Below, piece by piece: positions 1-8,725 of a DNA stretch of 64,000 nt. Numbering within the stretch: position 1 is the first letter of the stretch; each line of letters starts with the position of its first letter. The notes under the pieces were generated by a model that did no database searches, was not told the DNA's origin, and worked only from the letters and a program-made list of their open reading frames with translations. The position numbers were made by a program, and so were the translations under genes. Source of the stretch: Paenibacillus sp. CF384 (lineage in GTDB: Bacteria; Bacillota; Bacilli; Paenibacillales; Paenibacillaceae); NCBI RefSeq assembly GCF_900106745.1, contig NZ_FNNV01000006.1, positions 62,001-126,000 on the forward strand. Direction: 5' to 3'.

Positions 1-56
1 GTCAGCGCGCGGCGTATTGCCGTCTCATCCATAATGACGCGATGCTGCTCATCCAT
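1..56 (-). CDS. pyrR: PyrR, bifunctional pyr operon RNA-binding attenuator / uracil phosphoribosyltransferase (5' end only)
   Basis: Only the first 18 codons are inside the window; the gene continues past the left edge. The residues read MDEQHRVIMDETAIRRALT, which fits the N-terminus of PyrR (a short strand followed by the D-x-x-A-I-R-R-A-L-T helix). An AAGGAGG ribosome binding site lies about ten bases upstream of the ATG at 56. PyrR binds UMP or UTP and then the pyr leader RNA, causing termination, and it also has weak uracil phosphoribosyltransferase activity. The call is supported independently by the PyrR-type attenuator directly upstream. The rest of the protein cannot be judged from this window. 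Confidence 0.85.
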   Translation of the reverse strand, partial: MDEQHRVIMDETAIRRAL

Positions 57-103
57 GCGCTTCTTCCGCCTCCTTGAGTCCATGCCATCAACGACTATCA
101 CAC

Positions 104-265
104 AAAAAAACTCCTTGCGGGTGCGCAAGGAGTTTCACGTTCATTAGACTCGCATCTAAGCAGCTGTTAGACAAGCTGCACTTGCGCACACAGCGCAAGT
201 GGGAAGTTGTCCTGCTATAAGATGCGAATAAACGATTCACGTTACCTTGCCAGCCTCTCTGGACT
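104..265 (-). promoter_or_regulatory. pyr leader: PyrR-binding element and attenuator terminator
   Basis: Read on the minus strand, the leader first carries AGTCCAGAGAGGCT (252-265), which fits the known PyrR anti-antiterminator consensus ARUCCNGNGAGGYU at every position. A stem-loop follows with arms CACTTGCGC / GCGCAAGTG (about 178-201). Then comes a strong intrinsic terminator, AAACTCCTTGCG / CGCAAGGAGTTT with a T tract (104-135), just before pyrR. In the established mechanism, PyrR-UMP stabilises the first element, the antiterminator cannot form, and transcription stops. The promoter lies at 297-325. That this leader controls the whole downstream pyr operon is inferred, because the operon is outside the window. 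Confidence 0.85.
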
Positions 266-296
266 GAGTTAAAGGTACATATTGTTTATCAGAAGA

Positions 297-325
297 ATTA
301 TCCCACGTTCGACAAAAGCTGTCAA
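297..325 (-). promoter_or_regulatory. sigma-A promoter of the pyr operon
   Basis: TTGACA (320-325) and GATAAT (297-302) are separated by exactly 17 bases on the minus strand. Transcription would start about 30 bases upstream of the PyrR-binding element, which suits an attenuation leader. Confidence 0.75.
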
Positions 326-382
326 GGTTCTTTTGCACGGGTGGCGGATTTATATTCAATACTATGTATATTGCTCCATAAA

Positions 383-424
383 GAAAAAACTTACGCCCCG
401 TCCGAAGACGCTGCGTAAGTTTTC
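383..424 (-). terminator. Rho-independent terminator of dapL
   Basis: The stem AACTTACGC / GCGTAAGTT encloses an inner CGTC-TTCG-GACG hairpin with a stable UUCG tetraloop, followed by a T-rich tail. It begins a few bases after the dapL stop codon and separates dapL from the pyr promoter. Confidence 0.85.
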
Positions 425-429
425 TTCTA

Positions 430-1665
430 CTATAGGCTAAGCTTTGTAATCCGCTCTACGGCTTTCTCCGTATTCTCGCGGCTGCCAAACGCTGTCAGGC
501 GGAAGTAGCCTTGACCGCTTTGACCGAAGCCGACGCCCGGCGTACCCACGATATTCGCTTCAGACAGAAGCTTATCGAAGAATGCCCATGAGTCAAGACC
601 GTTAGGAGTCTTAAGCCAGATGTAAGGCGCGTTAACGCCGCCGAACACTTCAAGACCAAGCGACGCAAGACCTTCACGGATAATGCCCGCATTCGTCATA
701 TAGTAGTCAATGATCGCTCCGATTTGTTCTTTGCCTTCCGGCGTATAGATCGCAGCAGCACCGCGCTGTGTCACATAGGAAACGCCATTGAACTTCGTTG
801 TATGGCGGCGATTCCACAGATCATTAACGAGCATTACGTTACCGTCTGCGTCCTTGGCTTTCAGCTCGCGCGGAACAACGGTGTAAGCACAACGAACGCC
901 TGTGAAGCCGGCGGTCTTCGAGAAGCTGCGGAATTCGATGGCTACTTCTTTGGCGCCTTCAATTTCATAGATGCTGCGTGGAACATCTGCTTCTTGAATG
1001 AATGCCTCGTAAGCCGAATCGTACAAGATGATGCAGTCGTTCGCTTTGGCGAAGTCAACCCAGCGCTTCAGCTCTTCCTTCGACAGCGTCATACCTGTCG
1101 GGTTATTCGGGTAGCACAAGTAGATCAGATCCACTTTGCGCTCCGGCAGGCTTGGCGTGAAGTTGTTCGACGCGTCGCATTTCAGATAGACGATGTTCTC
1201 GTATTGGTTCGTTTCTTTGTTGAACTTGCCGGAACGGCCAGCCATAACGTTCGTGTCCACGTATACAGGGTATACCGGATCTTGAACCGCGATAACCGCA
1301 TCTTGGCTGAAAATTTCTTGAATGTTGCCCACGTCGCATTTGGAACCGTCGCTGACGAATACTTCATTCGTCGCAATGTCGATACCGCGCGCTTTATAGT
1401 CATTGTTAATGATGTCATTGATCAGGAAGTCATAACCTTGTTCCGGACCATAGCCGCGGAATGAACCCGGATTCGCCAGCTCATCAACAGCAGCGTGCAT
1501 CGCTTTCGTTACCGCATCCGGCAGACCACGTGTTACGTCGCCGATACCGAGGCTGATAATTTGAGCATTCGGATTGTTTTGAATAAACGTAGTACGGCGC
1601 TTTGCAATTTCAGAGAACAGGTAGCTCCCTTGCAGCTGCGTATAGTTGTGATTGATTTGAGTCAT
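430..1665 (-). CDS. dapL: LL-diaminopimelate aminotransferase
   Basis: This PLP enzyme converts tetrahydrodipicolinate directly to LL-diaminopimelate using glutamate, bypassing the acyl-blocked steps of lysine and peptidoglycan precursor synthesis. The start [20 protein letters not shown], the [13 protein letters not shown] segment and the PLP-lysine motif [10 protein letters not shown] are typical of DapL. The protein is 411 aa, a usual length. I chose ATG 1665 because an AAAGGTGA site lies ten bases upstream; a GTG at 1692 and an ATG at 1674 have no properly spaced site. It appears to be a single-gene unit with its own terminator. The product feeds MurE, whose gene lies in this window at 34-35 kb. 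Confidence 0.93.
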   Translation of the reverse strand: MTQINHNYTQLQGSYLFSEIAKRRTTFIQNNPNAQIISLGIGDVTRGLPDAVTKAMHAAVDELANPGSFRGYGPEQGYDFLINDIINNDYKARGIDIATNEVFVSDGSKCDVGNIQEIFSQDAVIAVQDPVYPVYVDTNVMAGRSGKFNKETNQYENIVYLKCDASNNFTPSLPERKVDLIYLCYPNNPTGMTLSKEELKRWVDFAKANDCIILYDSAYEAFIQEADVPRSIYEIEGAKEVAIEFRSFSKTAGFTGVRCAYTVVPRELKAKDADGNVMLVNDLWNRRHTTKFNGVSYVTQRGAAAIYTPEGKEQIGAIIDYYMTNAGIIREGLASLGLEVFGGVNAPYIWLKTPNGLDSWAFFDKLLSEANIVGTPGVGFGQSGQGYFRLTAFGSRENTEKAVERITKLSL

Positions 1666-1776
1666 TTGATCCATCTCACCTTTCGTTGTCACTGCTTACA
1701 GTTTGATATCATCATAGCGTAACGTAAGCCTTGAACCACATAAAGAAAATAGTGAAAAGTTTGTACTATTACACAA

Positions 1777-2739
1777 CTACCGTTGACGCAGGATCATCAG
1801 CTCATGTTCCATGTCAGGTGGAATCGGCGCAGAAAACTCCATGTATTCCCCTGTGCGAGGATGATCGAAACCGAGAACAGCCGCATGCAGCGCTTGTCCT
1901 TTAAGACCAATTGTCTTATTGCGGCCGTAAATTGGATCGCCTGCAAGCGGGTGCCCGATGTATTTCATATGCACGCGAATCTGGTGTGTCCGTCCTGTCT
2001 CCAGCTTCAGCTCGAGCAGTGTAAAATCACCGAGACGCTCCGCCACTTGGAAATGCGTCACCGCTTCTTTACTGCCCCGCTGAGTTACCATAAAGACCTT
2101 CCGATCCTGAGGGTCTCTCCCGATTGGCGCATCAACCGTACCATGCTCATGCGGCATCGTTCCGTGCACGAGGGCGAGATATTTTCTCGTCACCGTATGG
2201 GCTTTAAGCTGCGCAGCCAGTGAAGCATGCGCCAGATCGTTCTTCGCGGCCATGATGAGGCCGGAAGTATCCTTATCGATCCGATGCACGATCCCCGGGC
2301 GAAGCACACCGTTAATACCGGACAGATCTTTGCAGTGGTACATGAGCGCATTCACGACTGTTCCTGAATAATGACCAGGTGCAGGGTGAACGACCATGCC
2401 GCGCGGTTTGTTAATGACAATGACATCACTGTCTTCATAAACGACATCCAGCGGAATGTTCTGCGCCTCAATTACCGCTTCTTCCGGTTCAGGAATAATA
2501 ACCGTGACCACGTCGGCCACGGCTAGCTTGTAATTCGCTTTCACTTGACGCTCATTGACCAGAACGGCGCCGGATTTAATCCAATCCTGCACCATCGTGC
2601 GGGATACGGAGCCTTCTTCAATGCTCTCTGTAACAAATTTATCAAGCCGTTCGCCGGCGTCCGCTTCAATCGCGGTAAAACTCAAAGCCTCATCATTGAA
2701 TAAATTGGTGCCCTTGTCCATTAGGTTCTTCTTGTCCAT
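1777..2739 (-). CDS. RluA/RluD-family 23S rRNA pseudouridine synthase
   Basis: The protein is 320 aa with an N-terminal S4 RNA-binding domain (about residues 25-85) and a pseudouridine synthase domain. The catalytic motif HRIDKDTSG, whose Asp attacks the uracil base, is intact. It is orthologous in position to B. subtilis ylyB, which follows lspA and precedes pyrR. The exact rRNA target is inferred from the family. The start is uncertain: ATG 2739 lies 47 bases inside the 3' end of lspA with only a weak CGGAGA site, and a later in-frame start is possible. Overlap with lspA suggests translational coupling. Confidence 0.88.
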   Translation of the reverse strand: MDKKNLMDKGTNLFNDEALSFTAIEADAGERLDKFVTESIEEGSVSRTMVQDWIKSGAVLVNERQVKANYKLAVADVVTVIIPEPEEAVIEAQNIPLDVVYEDSDVIVINKPRGMVVHPAPGHYSGTVVNALMYHCKDLSGINGVLRPGIVHRIDKDTSGLIMAAKNDLAHASLAAQLKAHTVTRKYLALVHGTMPHEHGTVDAPIGRDPQDRKVFMVTQRGSKEAVTHFQVAERLGDFTLLELKLETGRTHQIRVHMKYIGHPLAGDPIYGRNKTIGLKGQALHAAVLGFDHPRTGEYMEFSAPIPPDMEHELMILRQR

Positions 2740-3217
2740 TTGGTTTTGAATCTCCGTTCTCTCTCTTGGATGTCAGAAGCGCATCCAGCAAAATCATACC
2801 TACCCCGATACAAATACCGGAATCGGCGATGTTGAATATAGGGAATACATAGCTGCCGAACGTAAACTGCAGGAAATCGACAACCTCGCCGTAAAGCGCA
2901 CGCTCCAAGAAATTGCCAAGTGCACCGCCTAGTACGAGACCAAGACCAGCAAGCAGCAAACCTTTACCGGAATCGCGGTTCTTCATCATATACCAGATGA
3001 TACCGCCCAGAACGATAAGCGTAATCAAGATAAACAAGTAACGCTGCTCTTGCAGAATGCCGAACGCGGCACCTCTGTTGCGGATGGAAGTAATGATAAA
3101 GAAATCGCCGAGCACATGCTTCGTTTCACCGATCGTTAGGCTTTTCTCAATCCATTGTTTGGTCACGTAGTCAATTGCGAATACAATAACCGCTAGCCAA
3201 TAGTAATAATATTTCAT
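2693..3217 (-). CDS. lspA: Lipoprotein signal peptidase (signal peptidase II)
   Basis: This membrane aspartyl protease removes signal peptides from diacylglyceryl-prolipoproteins. The 174-aa sequence has four hydrophobic segments. The catalytic aspartates are present in VVDF (about D114) and FNIADS (about D132), 18 residues apart as in characterised enzymes. The usual GNxxDR motif reads GNFLER here, a conservative Asp-to-Glu change next to the conserved Arg. The hydrophilic C-terminal tail is longer than usual and its coding region overlaps the next gene. Likely substrates in the window include the MetQ, DUF4349 and YhcN/YlaJ lipoproteins. Confidence 0.95.
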   Translation of the reverse strand: MKYYYYWLAVIVFAIDYVTKQWIEKSLTIGETKHVLGDFFIITSIRNRGAAFGILQEQRYLFILITLIVLGGIIWYMMKNRDSGKGLLLAGLGLVLGGALGNFLERALYGEVVDFLQFTFGSYVFPIFNIADSGICIGVGMILLDALLTSKRENGDSKPNGQEEPNGQGHQFIQ

Positions 3218-3395
3218 CGCATATGCCCCCTTGTCCTCAACATTGTAGCATAGGAGAGCTCATACAGACTAGGACAATTTCCGCATGCCTTTGCCATTTC
3301 ATCCATGAATACCCGCCTCTAAAACAGCGCCTTTATTGGGAAACTAAACGACATCAAGCATGCCATCATGCCAATGTGAAGAGAGGGCACTTATC

Positions 3396-4112
3396 ATGAC
3401 GAACCTTACGAATTCCCAGCTCCAAAATTTACGCAGCCGCCTTGTCGTGGAGAAAGCTGCGAGTGAACAGCGGCTTGCAAGCAGCGAGCATTATGGATTC
3501 TCCGCATCGCTCAGAGATGAATCCGGCGATTTGTCGGCGTATGATAATCATCCCGCGGATGCCGCAACAGAGACGTATGAGCGCGGGAAAGACCTCGCTC
3601 TTCATGAACAAGAGGAATTACATCTTAGCCGCATCGATGCTGCACTAACCGCTATGGAAGAAGGCAGCTACGGGACTTGTCGAACATGCGGGAGTGATAT
3701 TCCGCTCGCACGCTTGCAAGCCCTGCCTGATTCACTGTACTGCGTTGCGCATTCACCTAGGCAAGACATTTCTGAGCATCGTCCGATTGAGGAACAATTC
3801 CTTGCACCGGGATTTGGCCGCTCCAGCATGGATGAGCACGAAGATGGATATAACGGCTTCGACGGAGAGGATGCCTGGCAAATCGTGGAGAGCTGGGGCA
3901 ACTCCGACTCGCCGGCCATGTCCGAGAATGCGAATGTTTCATCTTACGACGAGATCGGCATCGAATCGGGCGAAGCCGACGGCTATGTGGAGCCGCTCGA
4001 AAGCTTCCTGGCTACAGACATTACAGGTAAGCATATCAGTGTTGTCCGCAATCGGGAATATTATAACTATATGGAGCATGAGGAAGGCGATCATATGCTC
4101 GAACAGCAATGA
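3396..4112 (+). CDS. yteA: TraR/DksA-type zinc-finger protein, YteA family
   Basis: The protein is 238 aa with a helical N-terminal half, an acidic central stretch and a C-terminal-facing zinc-finger motif: C-RT-C, 17 residues, then C-VA-H. A His replaces the fourth Cys, which is normal for the YteA branch. DksA-like proteins act on RNA polymerase; YteA itself is not well characterised. The start at 3396 has a GAGAGGG site eight bases upstream; an upstream in-frame ATG at 3360 has no such site. The gene is transcribed opposite to lspA and converges with the DUF5665 gene. Confidence 0.82.
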   Translation: MTNLTNSQLQNLRSRLVVEKAASEQRLASSEHYGFSASLRDESGDLSAYDNHPADAATETYERGKDLALHEQEELHLSRIDAALTAMEEGSYGTCRTCGSDIPLARLQALPDSLYCVAHSPRQDISEHRPIEEQFLAPGFGRSSMDEHEDGYNGFDGEDAWQIVESWGNSDSPAMSENANVSSYDEIGIESGEADGYVEPLESFLATDITGKHISVVRNREYYNYMEHEEGDHMLEQQ

Positions 4113-4123
4113 AGTCCTTACGC

Positions 4124-4450
4124 TTAATAAGTCTTCCCCTCCAGCTGATGCTGGACGATGCGGACAATGTCTGCAATATAATCGCCGATGATCGGCAAAT
4201 TAAGTGCACCGAGCAGCTGCAGCACATAGAGTATCGTTGCCGCAAAGAACGTAAATCCAATTGCGATTCCGACGCCTCGCGCCGTGCCGCCGAGCAAATT
4301 GCGCCACATGAGCGAGTATGGGCGGTTAAGAAGCTGCACATAATCTGCGATTTGCGAACGCTCCATCTCTGAGGCAACTTTCTGCAGCCGTTTCTCGAGC
4401 GCATCCAAAGCGTGACGAACGCCGATTAAATCTTTATTTTCTTCTGTCAT
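4124..4450 (-). CDS. DUF5665-type small membrane protein
   Basis: This 108-aa protein has a charged N-terminal helix (about residues 1-45, LEKRLQKVASEMERSQ) followed by one or two hydrophobic segments (about residues 58-95, including a glycine-rich stretch). I recognise the layout of the DUF5665 family, whose function is unknown. ATG 4450 has a GGGAGGG site; the longer in-frame extension lies inside the intergenic hairpin region and is unlikely to be translated. It follows ileS after a large hairpin and probably has its own promoter. Confidence 0.7.
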   Translation of the reverse strand: MTEENKDLIGVRHALDALEKRLQKVASEMERSQIADYVQLLNRPYSLMWRNLLGGTARGVGIAIGFTFFAATILYVLQLLGALNLPIIGDYIADIVRIVQHQLEGKTY

Positions 4451-4488
4451 GAAGGATCCCTCCCCAGGGCTTAAAGCAAACAAGAATC

Positions 4489-4549
4489 ACGCCCATGCAG
4501 CAGTTCGGGAGCGGCAATGCTGCCGCTCGCCGTTCGTCTTCATGGGCGT
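4489..4549 (-). terminator. Large hairpin, probable terminator of ileS
   Basis: Outer arms ACGCCCATG / CATGGGCGT enclose a perfect inner hairpin AGCGGCA-ATGC-TGCCGCT (4510-4527). A moderately T-rich stretch follows on the minus strand. It sits just after the ileS stop codon. Confidence 0.6.
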
Positions 4550-4575
4550 TCGTGTTGTTTGCTGTTATGAGGTTA

Positions 4576-7500
4576 CTATACCCTTACGACAGAAATTCCA
4601 ATCTCTTTCTCTCCGAGCGATACGCGCTCCATGTCTGCCTGGCTGCCGTACTCCACGCTGCGCAGCAGAACGCTCTCGAACAGCACCGACTCGAAGGCTT
4701 GCAGCGCTGCAAGCAGCTCCGCATCGACATCCAGAACGAGATGAACGCGCATTTCAATCGGAAGATCAAGTTTCTTGCGCGTATCCTGCACGGCACGAAT
4801 CACTTCGCGAACCAAACCTTCCTGCTCCAGCTCAGGCGTGATATCGGTATTGATCGCAACCGTTAAATTGTAACCCGATGCCGACGCAAAACCGGATTTA
4901 GCCTGCTTCTCCACGAGCAGCTCATCAAGAGCGATCTCAAGCGACTCTCCATCCGGCGACGCGAATGTCAGCACGCCTGCTTTCATAATGCCGCTCGTTT
5001 GCTCCGGCGTCAGCGACTTCAAGTAGCCTTGGATCGGTCCGACATGTTTGCCGTACTTCTTCCCTGCTACTTTAAGGTTGAGCTTAAACGCAAAGTCAAC
5101 GAATCCGGTGTCGCCGCTCGCAATCGTGATCGACTTCACATTGATTTCATCCTTGATGATCGCTTCATACGGCGAAAGGTCAAATTCATTGTCAAGCGCT
5201 ACGATTAGCTCCGATAACGGCTGACGTGTTTTGATGCCCGTTTCGTTGCGGACATTGCGGGCAAGCTCGACGATTTGTCTCGCTGTTTCCATATCGCGCT
5301 CCAGCGTTTCATCAATCGCCGCTTCGTCGGCTTTCGGGTAGTCCGCCAGATGTACGCTGCTGCCATCTCCGAGATTCGTATATACATCTTCGGCTACCAG
5401 CGGTGCGAACGGCGCGATTAAGCGGGAAACCGTAAGCAATACGGTACGAAGTGTGCCATAGGCATCCAACTTGTCATCTGTCAGCCCGCTGCCCCAGAAA
5501 CGGTCACGGGAACGACGGATGTACCAGTTGCTCATCTCGTCTACAAAAGTTTCAATGCCCTTCGCAGCATTGAGGAAGTCATAGACGGACAGGCTCTTCT
5601 CCACTTGTGCAGTTAAGCTGTTCAAGCGGGATACAATCCAGCGGTCCAGCTTGTTCGCGGATACGCGTGCCGGTTGTGCAGCAGGATCGTAACCGTCGAT
5701 CGAAGCATACAGCGCGAAGAACGCATGCGTATTGACGATGGTATCGATGACTTTGGATTTGGCTTCGCCTACAATACCGCGCGAGAACCGTTTGCTGTTC
5801 CACGGCGCACTGTCAGCCAGAAGCGCCCAGCGGAATGCGTCCGTTCCGTATTCGTTAATGATTTCCCAAGGGTCGATAACATTCCCTTTGGATTTGGACA
5901 TCTTCTGTCCGTTCTCATCCAGAATATGACCGGTGGAAATAACCGCTTTATACGGAGCCTTACCGTTGTACAGCGTAGATACAGCCAGCAAGCTGAAGAA
6001 CCAGCCGCGCGTTTGGTCAATACCTTCGCAGATGATGTCCGCCGGGTATTGCTCAGCGAAGATTTCCTGCTTCTCAAACGGCTGATGGTATTGCGCGAAT
6101 GGCATAGAACCGCTGTCGAACCAAACGTCCACGACTTCGGAAGTACGCGTCATCACGCCGCCTTCGCAATGCGGGCAGTGCAGCTTCACTTCATCCACGT
6201 ATGGCTTATGAAGCTCAATGTCTTCTGAGATTGGCGATGTGGAGCGCGCAACCAGGTCCGCCCTGCTGCCCGGTGAATGCTGCCCGCCGCAGCTGTCGCA
6301 AATCCACACGTTAAGCGGCGTTCCCCAGTAACGGTTACGGCTGATATTCCAATCGACCAAGTCCTCGAGGAATTTACCGAAACGGCCTTCACGGATGTGG
6401 CCCGGATACCATTCTACACCTGCGTTGTTCGCGATCAGTTGATCTTTAACCGCAGTTGTCTCGATGAACCAGCTGTCTGTTGCATAATAGATCAGCGCCG
6501 TTTTGCAGCGCCAACAGAACGGATAGCTGTGCTCATAACGCTCCTTGGAGAAGAGCAAGCCGCGTTCGCTTAACATCTTCACGATGTCGACATCGCATTC
6601 TTTCACGGAACGTCCGGCCAGATCCGTAACCACATCGATATAACGGCCTGCATTGTCCACCACGTTCAAGAAGCTGACGCCATTCAGGCGGGCTGCCTTG
6701 TAATCTTCTTCGCCGTGCGCAGGAGCAATGTGCACGATACCTGTACCGCTCGTATCGCTGACAAAGTCGCCCGGGATGACGAAGTGGCCGTTCTCGATTT
6801 GTGCGTACTTGAATGGCGGCTCGTATTTCTTGCCGACCAGCTCTGCCCCTTTTACAGTGGACTGGATGACGAAATCGCCTTTCATTACGCTCTCTACAAG
6901 CGCTTCAGCGACGAAATAAACTTGACCATCCTTCAGCACGCGCGCGTAATCCAAGTTCGGATTAACGGCAAGCGCCACGTTCGCGGGCAGCGTCCAAGGA
7001 GTTGTCGTCCAAGCGAGTACGTACTCCTCGGAATCAACCAGTTTGAACTTCACAGTAGCGCTTAGGTCCTTAACATCCTCATACCCTTGCGCAACCTCGT
7101 GCGAGCTAAGTGTCGTTTGGCAGCAAGGGCAGTATGGACTAACTCGGTGACCGCGGTAAAGAAGTCCTTTGCCATGAATCGTCGATAAGATATGCCATAC
7201 GCTCTCAATGTAGTTATTGTTCAGCGTGATATACGGATCATCCATGTTGGTCCAATAGCCAATTGCTTCTGTCAGTTCACGCCATTGACGCTCATATTCG
7301 AATACGCTGTTTTTGCACTTCGTGATGAAGGCTTCTACGCCGTATTTCTCGATTTCCTGTTTACCGGAGATGCCAAGCTGCTTCTCAACGCCAAGCTCGA
7401 CCGGCAATCCGTGCGTATCCCAGCCTGCTTTACGAACGACACGGTAGCCATCCATCGTCTTGTAGCGGCAGATGAAATCCTTGATTACGCGTCCCAGCAC

Positions 7501-7671
7501 GTGACCGATATGCGGAGCTCCGTTCGCGGTCGGCGGCCCTTCATAGAAGACAAAATTCGGCTTGCCTTCCCGGTTCGTGATCGACTGCTTAAACGTCTCT
7601 TCTTCTCTCCATTTGGCCAGTACCCTGGAGTCACGACTTCTTGCTTTCTCTTTGACATCGACGCGTTGCAT
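4576..7671 (-). CDS. ileS: Isoleucyl-tRNA synthetase, type 2 (IleS2)
   Basis: This class I synthetase charges tRNA-Ile and edits mischarged Val. HIGH is at about residues 54-57 (PHIGHV), the editing-domain motif GWDTHGLPVE and the signature KMSKS (GQKMSKSKGN) are present, and CxxC pairs in the middle (ICDSC, CPHC) could bind zinc. The 1031-aa length and motif spacing match the eukaryote-like IleS2 branch rather than the roughly 920-aa IleS1 of B. subtilis; IleS2 enzymes are known for low sensitivity to mupirocin. The gene is controlled by the Ile T-box leader directly upstream and follows divIVA as in other Bacillales. Confidence 0.95.
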   Translation of the reverse strand: MQRVDVKEKARSRDSRVLAKWREEETFKQSITNREGKPNFVFYEGPPTANGAPHIGHVLGRVIKDFICRYKTMDGYRVVRKAGWDTHGLPVELGVEKQLGISGKQEIEKYGVEAFITKCKNSVFEYERQWRELTEAIGYWTNMDDPYITLNNNYIESVWHILSTIHGKGLLYRGHRVSPYCPCCQTTLSSHEVAQGYEDVKDLSATVKFKLVDSEEYVLAWTTTPWTLPANVALAVNPNLDYARVLKDGQVYFVAEALVESVMKGDFVIQSTVKGAELVGKKYEPPFKYAQIENGHFVIPGDFVSDTSGTGIVHIAPAHGEEDYKAARLNGVSFLNVVDNAGRYIDVVTDLAGRSVKECDVDIVKMLSERGLLFSKERYEHSYPFCWRCKTALIYYATDSWFIETTAVKDQLIANNAGVEWYPGHIREGRFGKFLEDLVDWNISRNRYWGTPLNVWICDSCGGQHSPGSRADLVARSTSPISEDIELHKPYVDEVKLHCPHCEGGVMTRTSEVVDVWFDSGSMPFAQYHQPFEKQEIFAEQYPADIICEGIDQTRGWFFSLLAVSTLYNGKAPYKAVISTGHILDENGQKMSKSKGNVIDPWEIINEYGTDAFRWALLADSAPWNSKRFSRGIVGEAKSKVIDTIVNTHAFFALYASIDGYDPAAQPARVSANKLDRWIVSRLNSLTAQVEKSLSVYDFLNAAKGIETFVDEMSNWYIRRSRDRFWGSGLTDDKLDAYGTLRTVLLTVSRLIAPFAPLVAEDVYTNLGDGSSVHLADYPKADEAAIDETLERDMETARQIVELARNVRNETGIKTRQPLSELIVALDNEFDLSPYEAIIKDEINVKSITIASGDTGFVDFAFKLNLKVAGKKYGKHVGPIQGYLKSLTPEQTSGIMKAGVLTFASPDGESLEIALDELLVEKQAKSGFASASGYNLTVAINTDITPELEQEGLVREVIRAVQDTRKKLDLPIEMRVHLVLDVDAELLAALQAFESVLFESVLLRSVEYGSQADMERVSLGEKEIGISVVRV

Positions 7672-7699
7672 ACGCTCATACCCCTTTCATTCTCCTGAA

Positions 7700-8044
7700 A
7701 AATAAAAAAAGCCCCGCCCCTGTAAAGGGACGAGACTATAGCTCGCGATACCACCCTTGTTCCAAGTGTAGCTGCGTTCTTCTTCACCGCTCTCTTCCGG
7801 AGACGGCAAATCGACGCGCCGCTATGCTTGGCACCTTCGTCACGGATGCATGCATCCGAGTTCCTTGTAACGGTGGACTTCCGGAACTGCTTACTGCTTA
7901 TGGCATCCATAAGGTTCGGCGGTTCTTCTCGGAGAGGATATTCCGCAACTGTTCACACACCGGCTTTCAGCAAATACCGGCTCTCTGTGGAGCTTACAGA
8001 AACGTACTCGTTCTCGTCAACGAATTGATCGTATAGATTGATTA
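7700..8044 (-). promoter_or_regulatory. Ile-specific T-box leader of ileS
   Basis: The T-box core AAGGGTGGTATCGCGAGC is at 7741-7758 (minus strand), with TGGT available to pair with the tRNA acceptor end (discriminator A). Stem I elements are visible: AGAGAG, the GCTGAAAGCCGG loop region, and a specifier loop reading GGAAT-ATC-CTC, placing an ATC isoleucine codon at 7937-7939. An intrinsic terminator (CTCGTCCC and GGGGCGGG arms with a T tract, 7704-7734) lies just before ileS. Uncharged tRNA-Ile would favour the antiterminator and read-through. Confidence 0.92.
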
Positions 8045-8050
8045 TTACCA

Positions 8051-8079
8051 TTTATACGCGAATCCTAAACAATTGTCAA
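8051..8079 (-). promoter_or_regulatory. sigma-A promoter of the ileS T-box transcript
   Basis: TTGACA (8074-8079) and TATAAA (8051-8056) are 17 bases apart on the minus strand. Transcription would begin near 8044, at the 5' edge of the T-box Stem I. Confidence 0.8.
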
Positions 8080-8096
8080 ACCATTCGCAACAATAA

Positions 8097-8594
8097 TTAC
8101 ACGCCGCGGGCGATTTCACTCGTTAAGCTAGCCGGACCATCCAATGTATCCCAGCTGTCATGGCTTAGCAGCTCAAGCTGCGCTTCCACGAGCGTCCGGA
8201 ATCTGGCACGATAGATCGAAGCTTGTTTACGAAGCTCCTCTACCTCAAGCGCCACTTTACGGGACTTGCTAAGCGACTCATTGATGATGCGGTCCGCATT
8301 CTTCTCGGCTTCCTTGACGATGAGCTGCGCTTCTTTCTTCGCATTGCTTCTCACTTCATCAGCCGCTTCTTGCGCCACAATGATCGTCTTACTTAACGTT
8401 TCTTCAATGTTGGAGAAATGATTCAGCTTCTCCTGCATGGACAATGCTTGATTCTGAATTTCCTTGTTCTCGCGAATGAGCGCCTCATAGTCTTTGATGA
8501 CTTGATCAAGAAATTCATTTACTTCATCTTCATCGTATCCGCGAAGTCGTCTGCCAAATTCCTTGTTATGTATGTCCAATGGCGTAAGCGGCAT
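8097..8594 (-). CDS. divIVA: DivIVA, cell pole and septum organiser
   Basis: DivIVA binds negatively curved membrane at poles and septa and recruits division and sporulation partners. The start MPLTPLDIHNKEFGRRLRGYDEDEVNEFLD is the classic lipid-binding N-terminal domain, followed by coiled coil to about residue 145. At 165 aa it is of normal length. An AGGAGG site precedes ATG 8594. It is the last member of the ylm group (sepF, ylmG, ylmH, divIVA), a conserved arrangement downstream of the dcw cluster. Confidence 0.95.
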   Translation of the reverse strand: MPLTPLDIHNKEFGRRLRGYDEDEVNEFLDQVIKDYEALIRENKEIQNQALSMQEKLNHFSNIEETLSKTIIVAQEAADEVRSNAKKEAQLIVKEAEKNADRIINESLSKSRKVALEVEELRKQASIYRARFRTLVEAQLELLSHDSWDTLDGPASLTSEIARGV

Positions 8595-8725
8595 TGGGGC
8601 ACCTCCTGATTGTAGTCGAAGGGGACCATGCTTAGGGTATCCCCGTGTGGGACTAGCGCCTTAAGCCGTATCCTTCCTGAGTTTACTTCTAATTTCGACA
8701 GATGGAGCCATTTTCCTGCAAACGA

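Noticed and set aside
724..1464. Plus-strand open frame of 246 codons opposite dapL
   Set aside because: It lies wholly within dapL, which has clear motifs, and its own translation has no recognisable pattern; it is a shadow frame.
1666..1776. Lysine (L-box) riboswitch upstream of dapL
   Set aside because: The gap between rluD and dapL is about 110 bases, too short, and has no L-box features.
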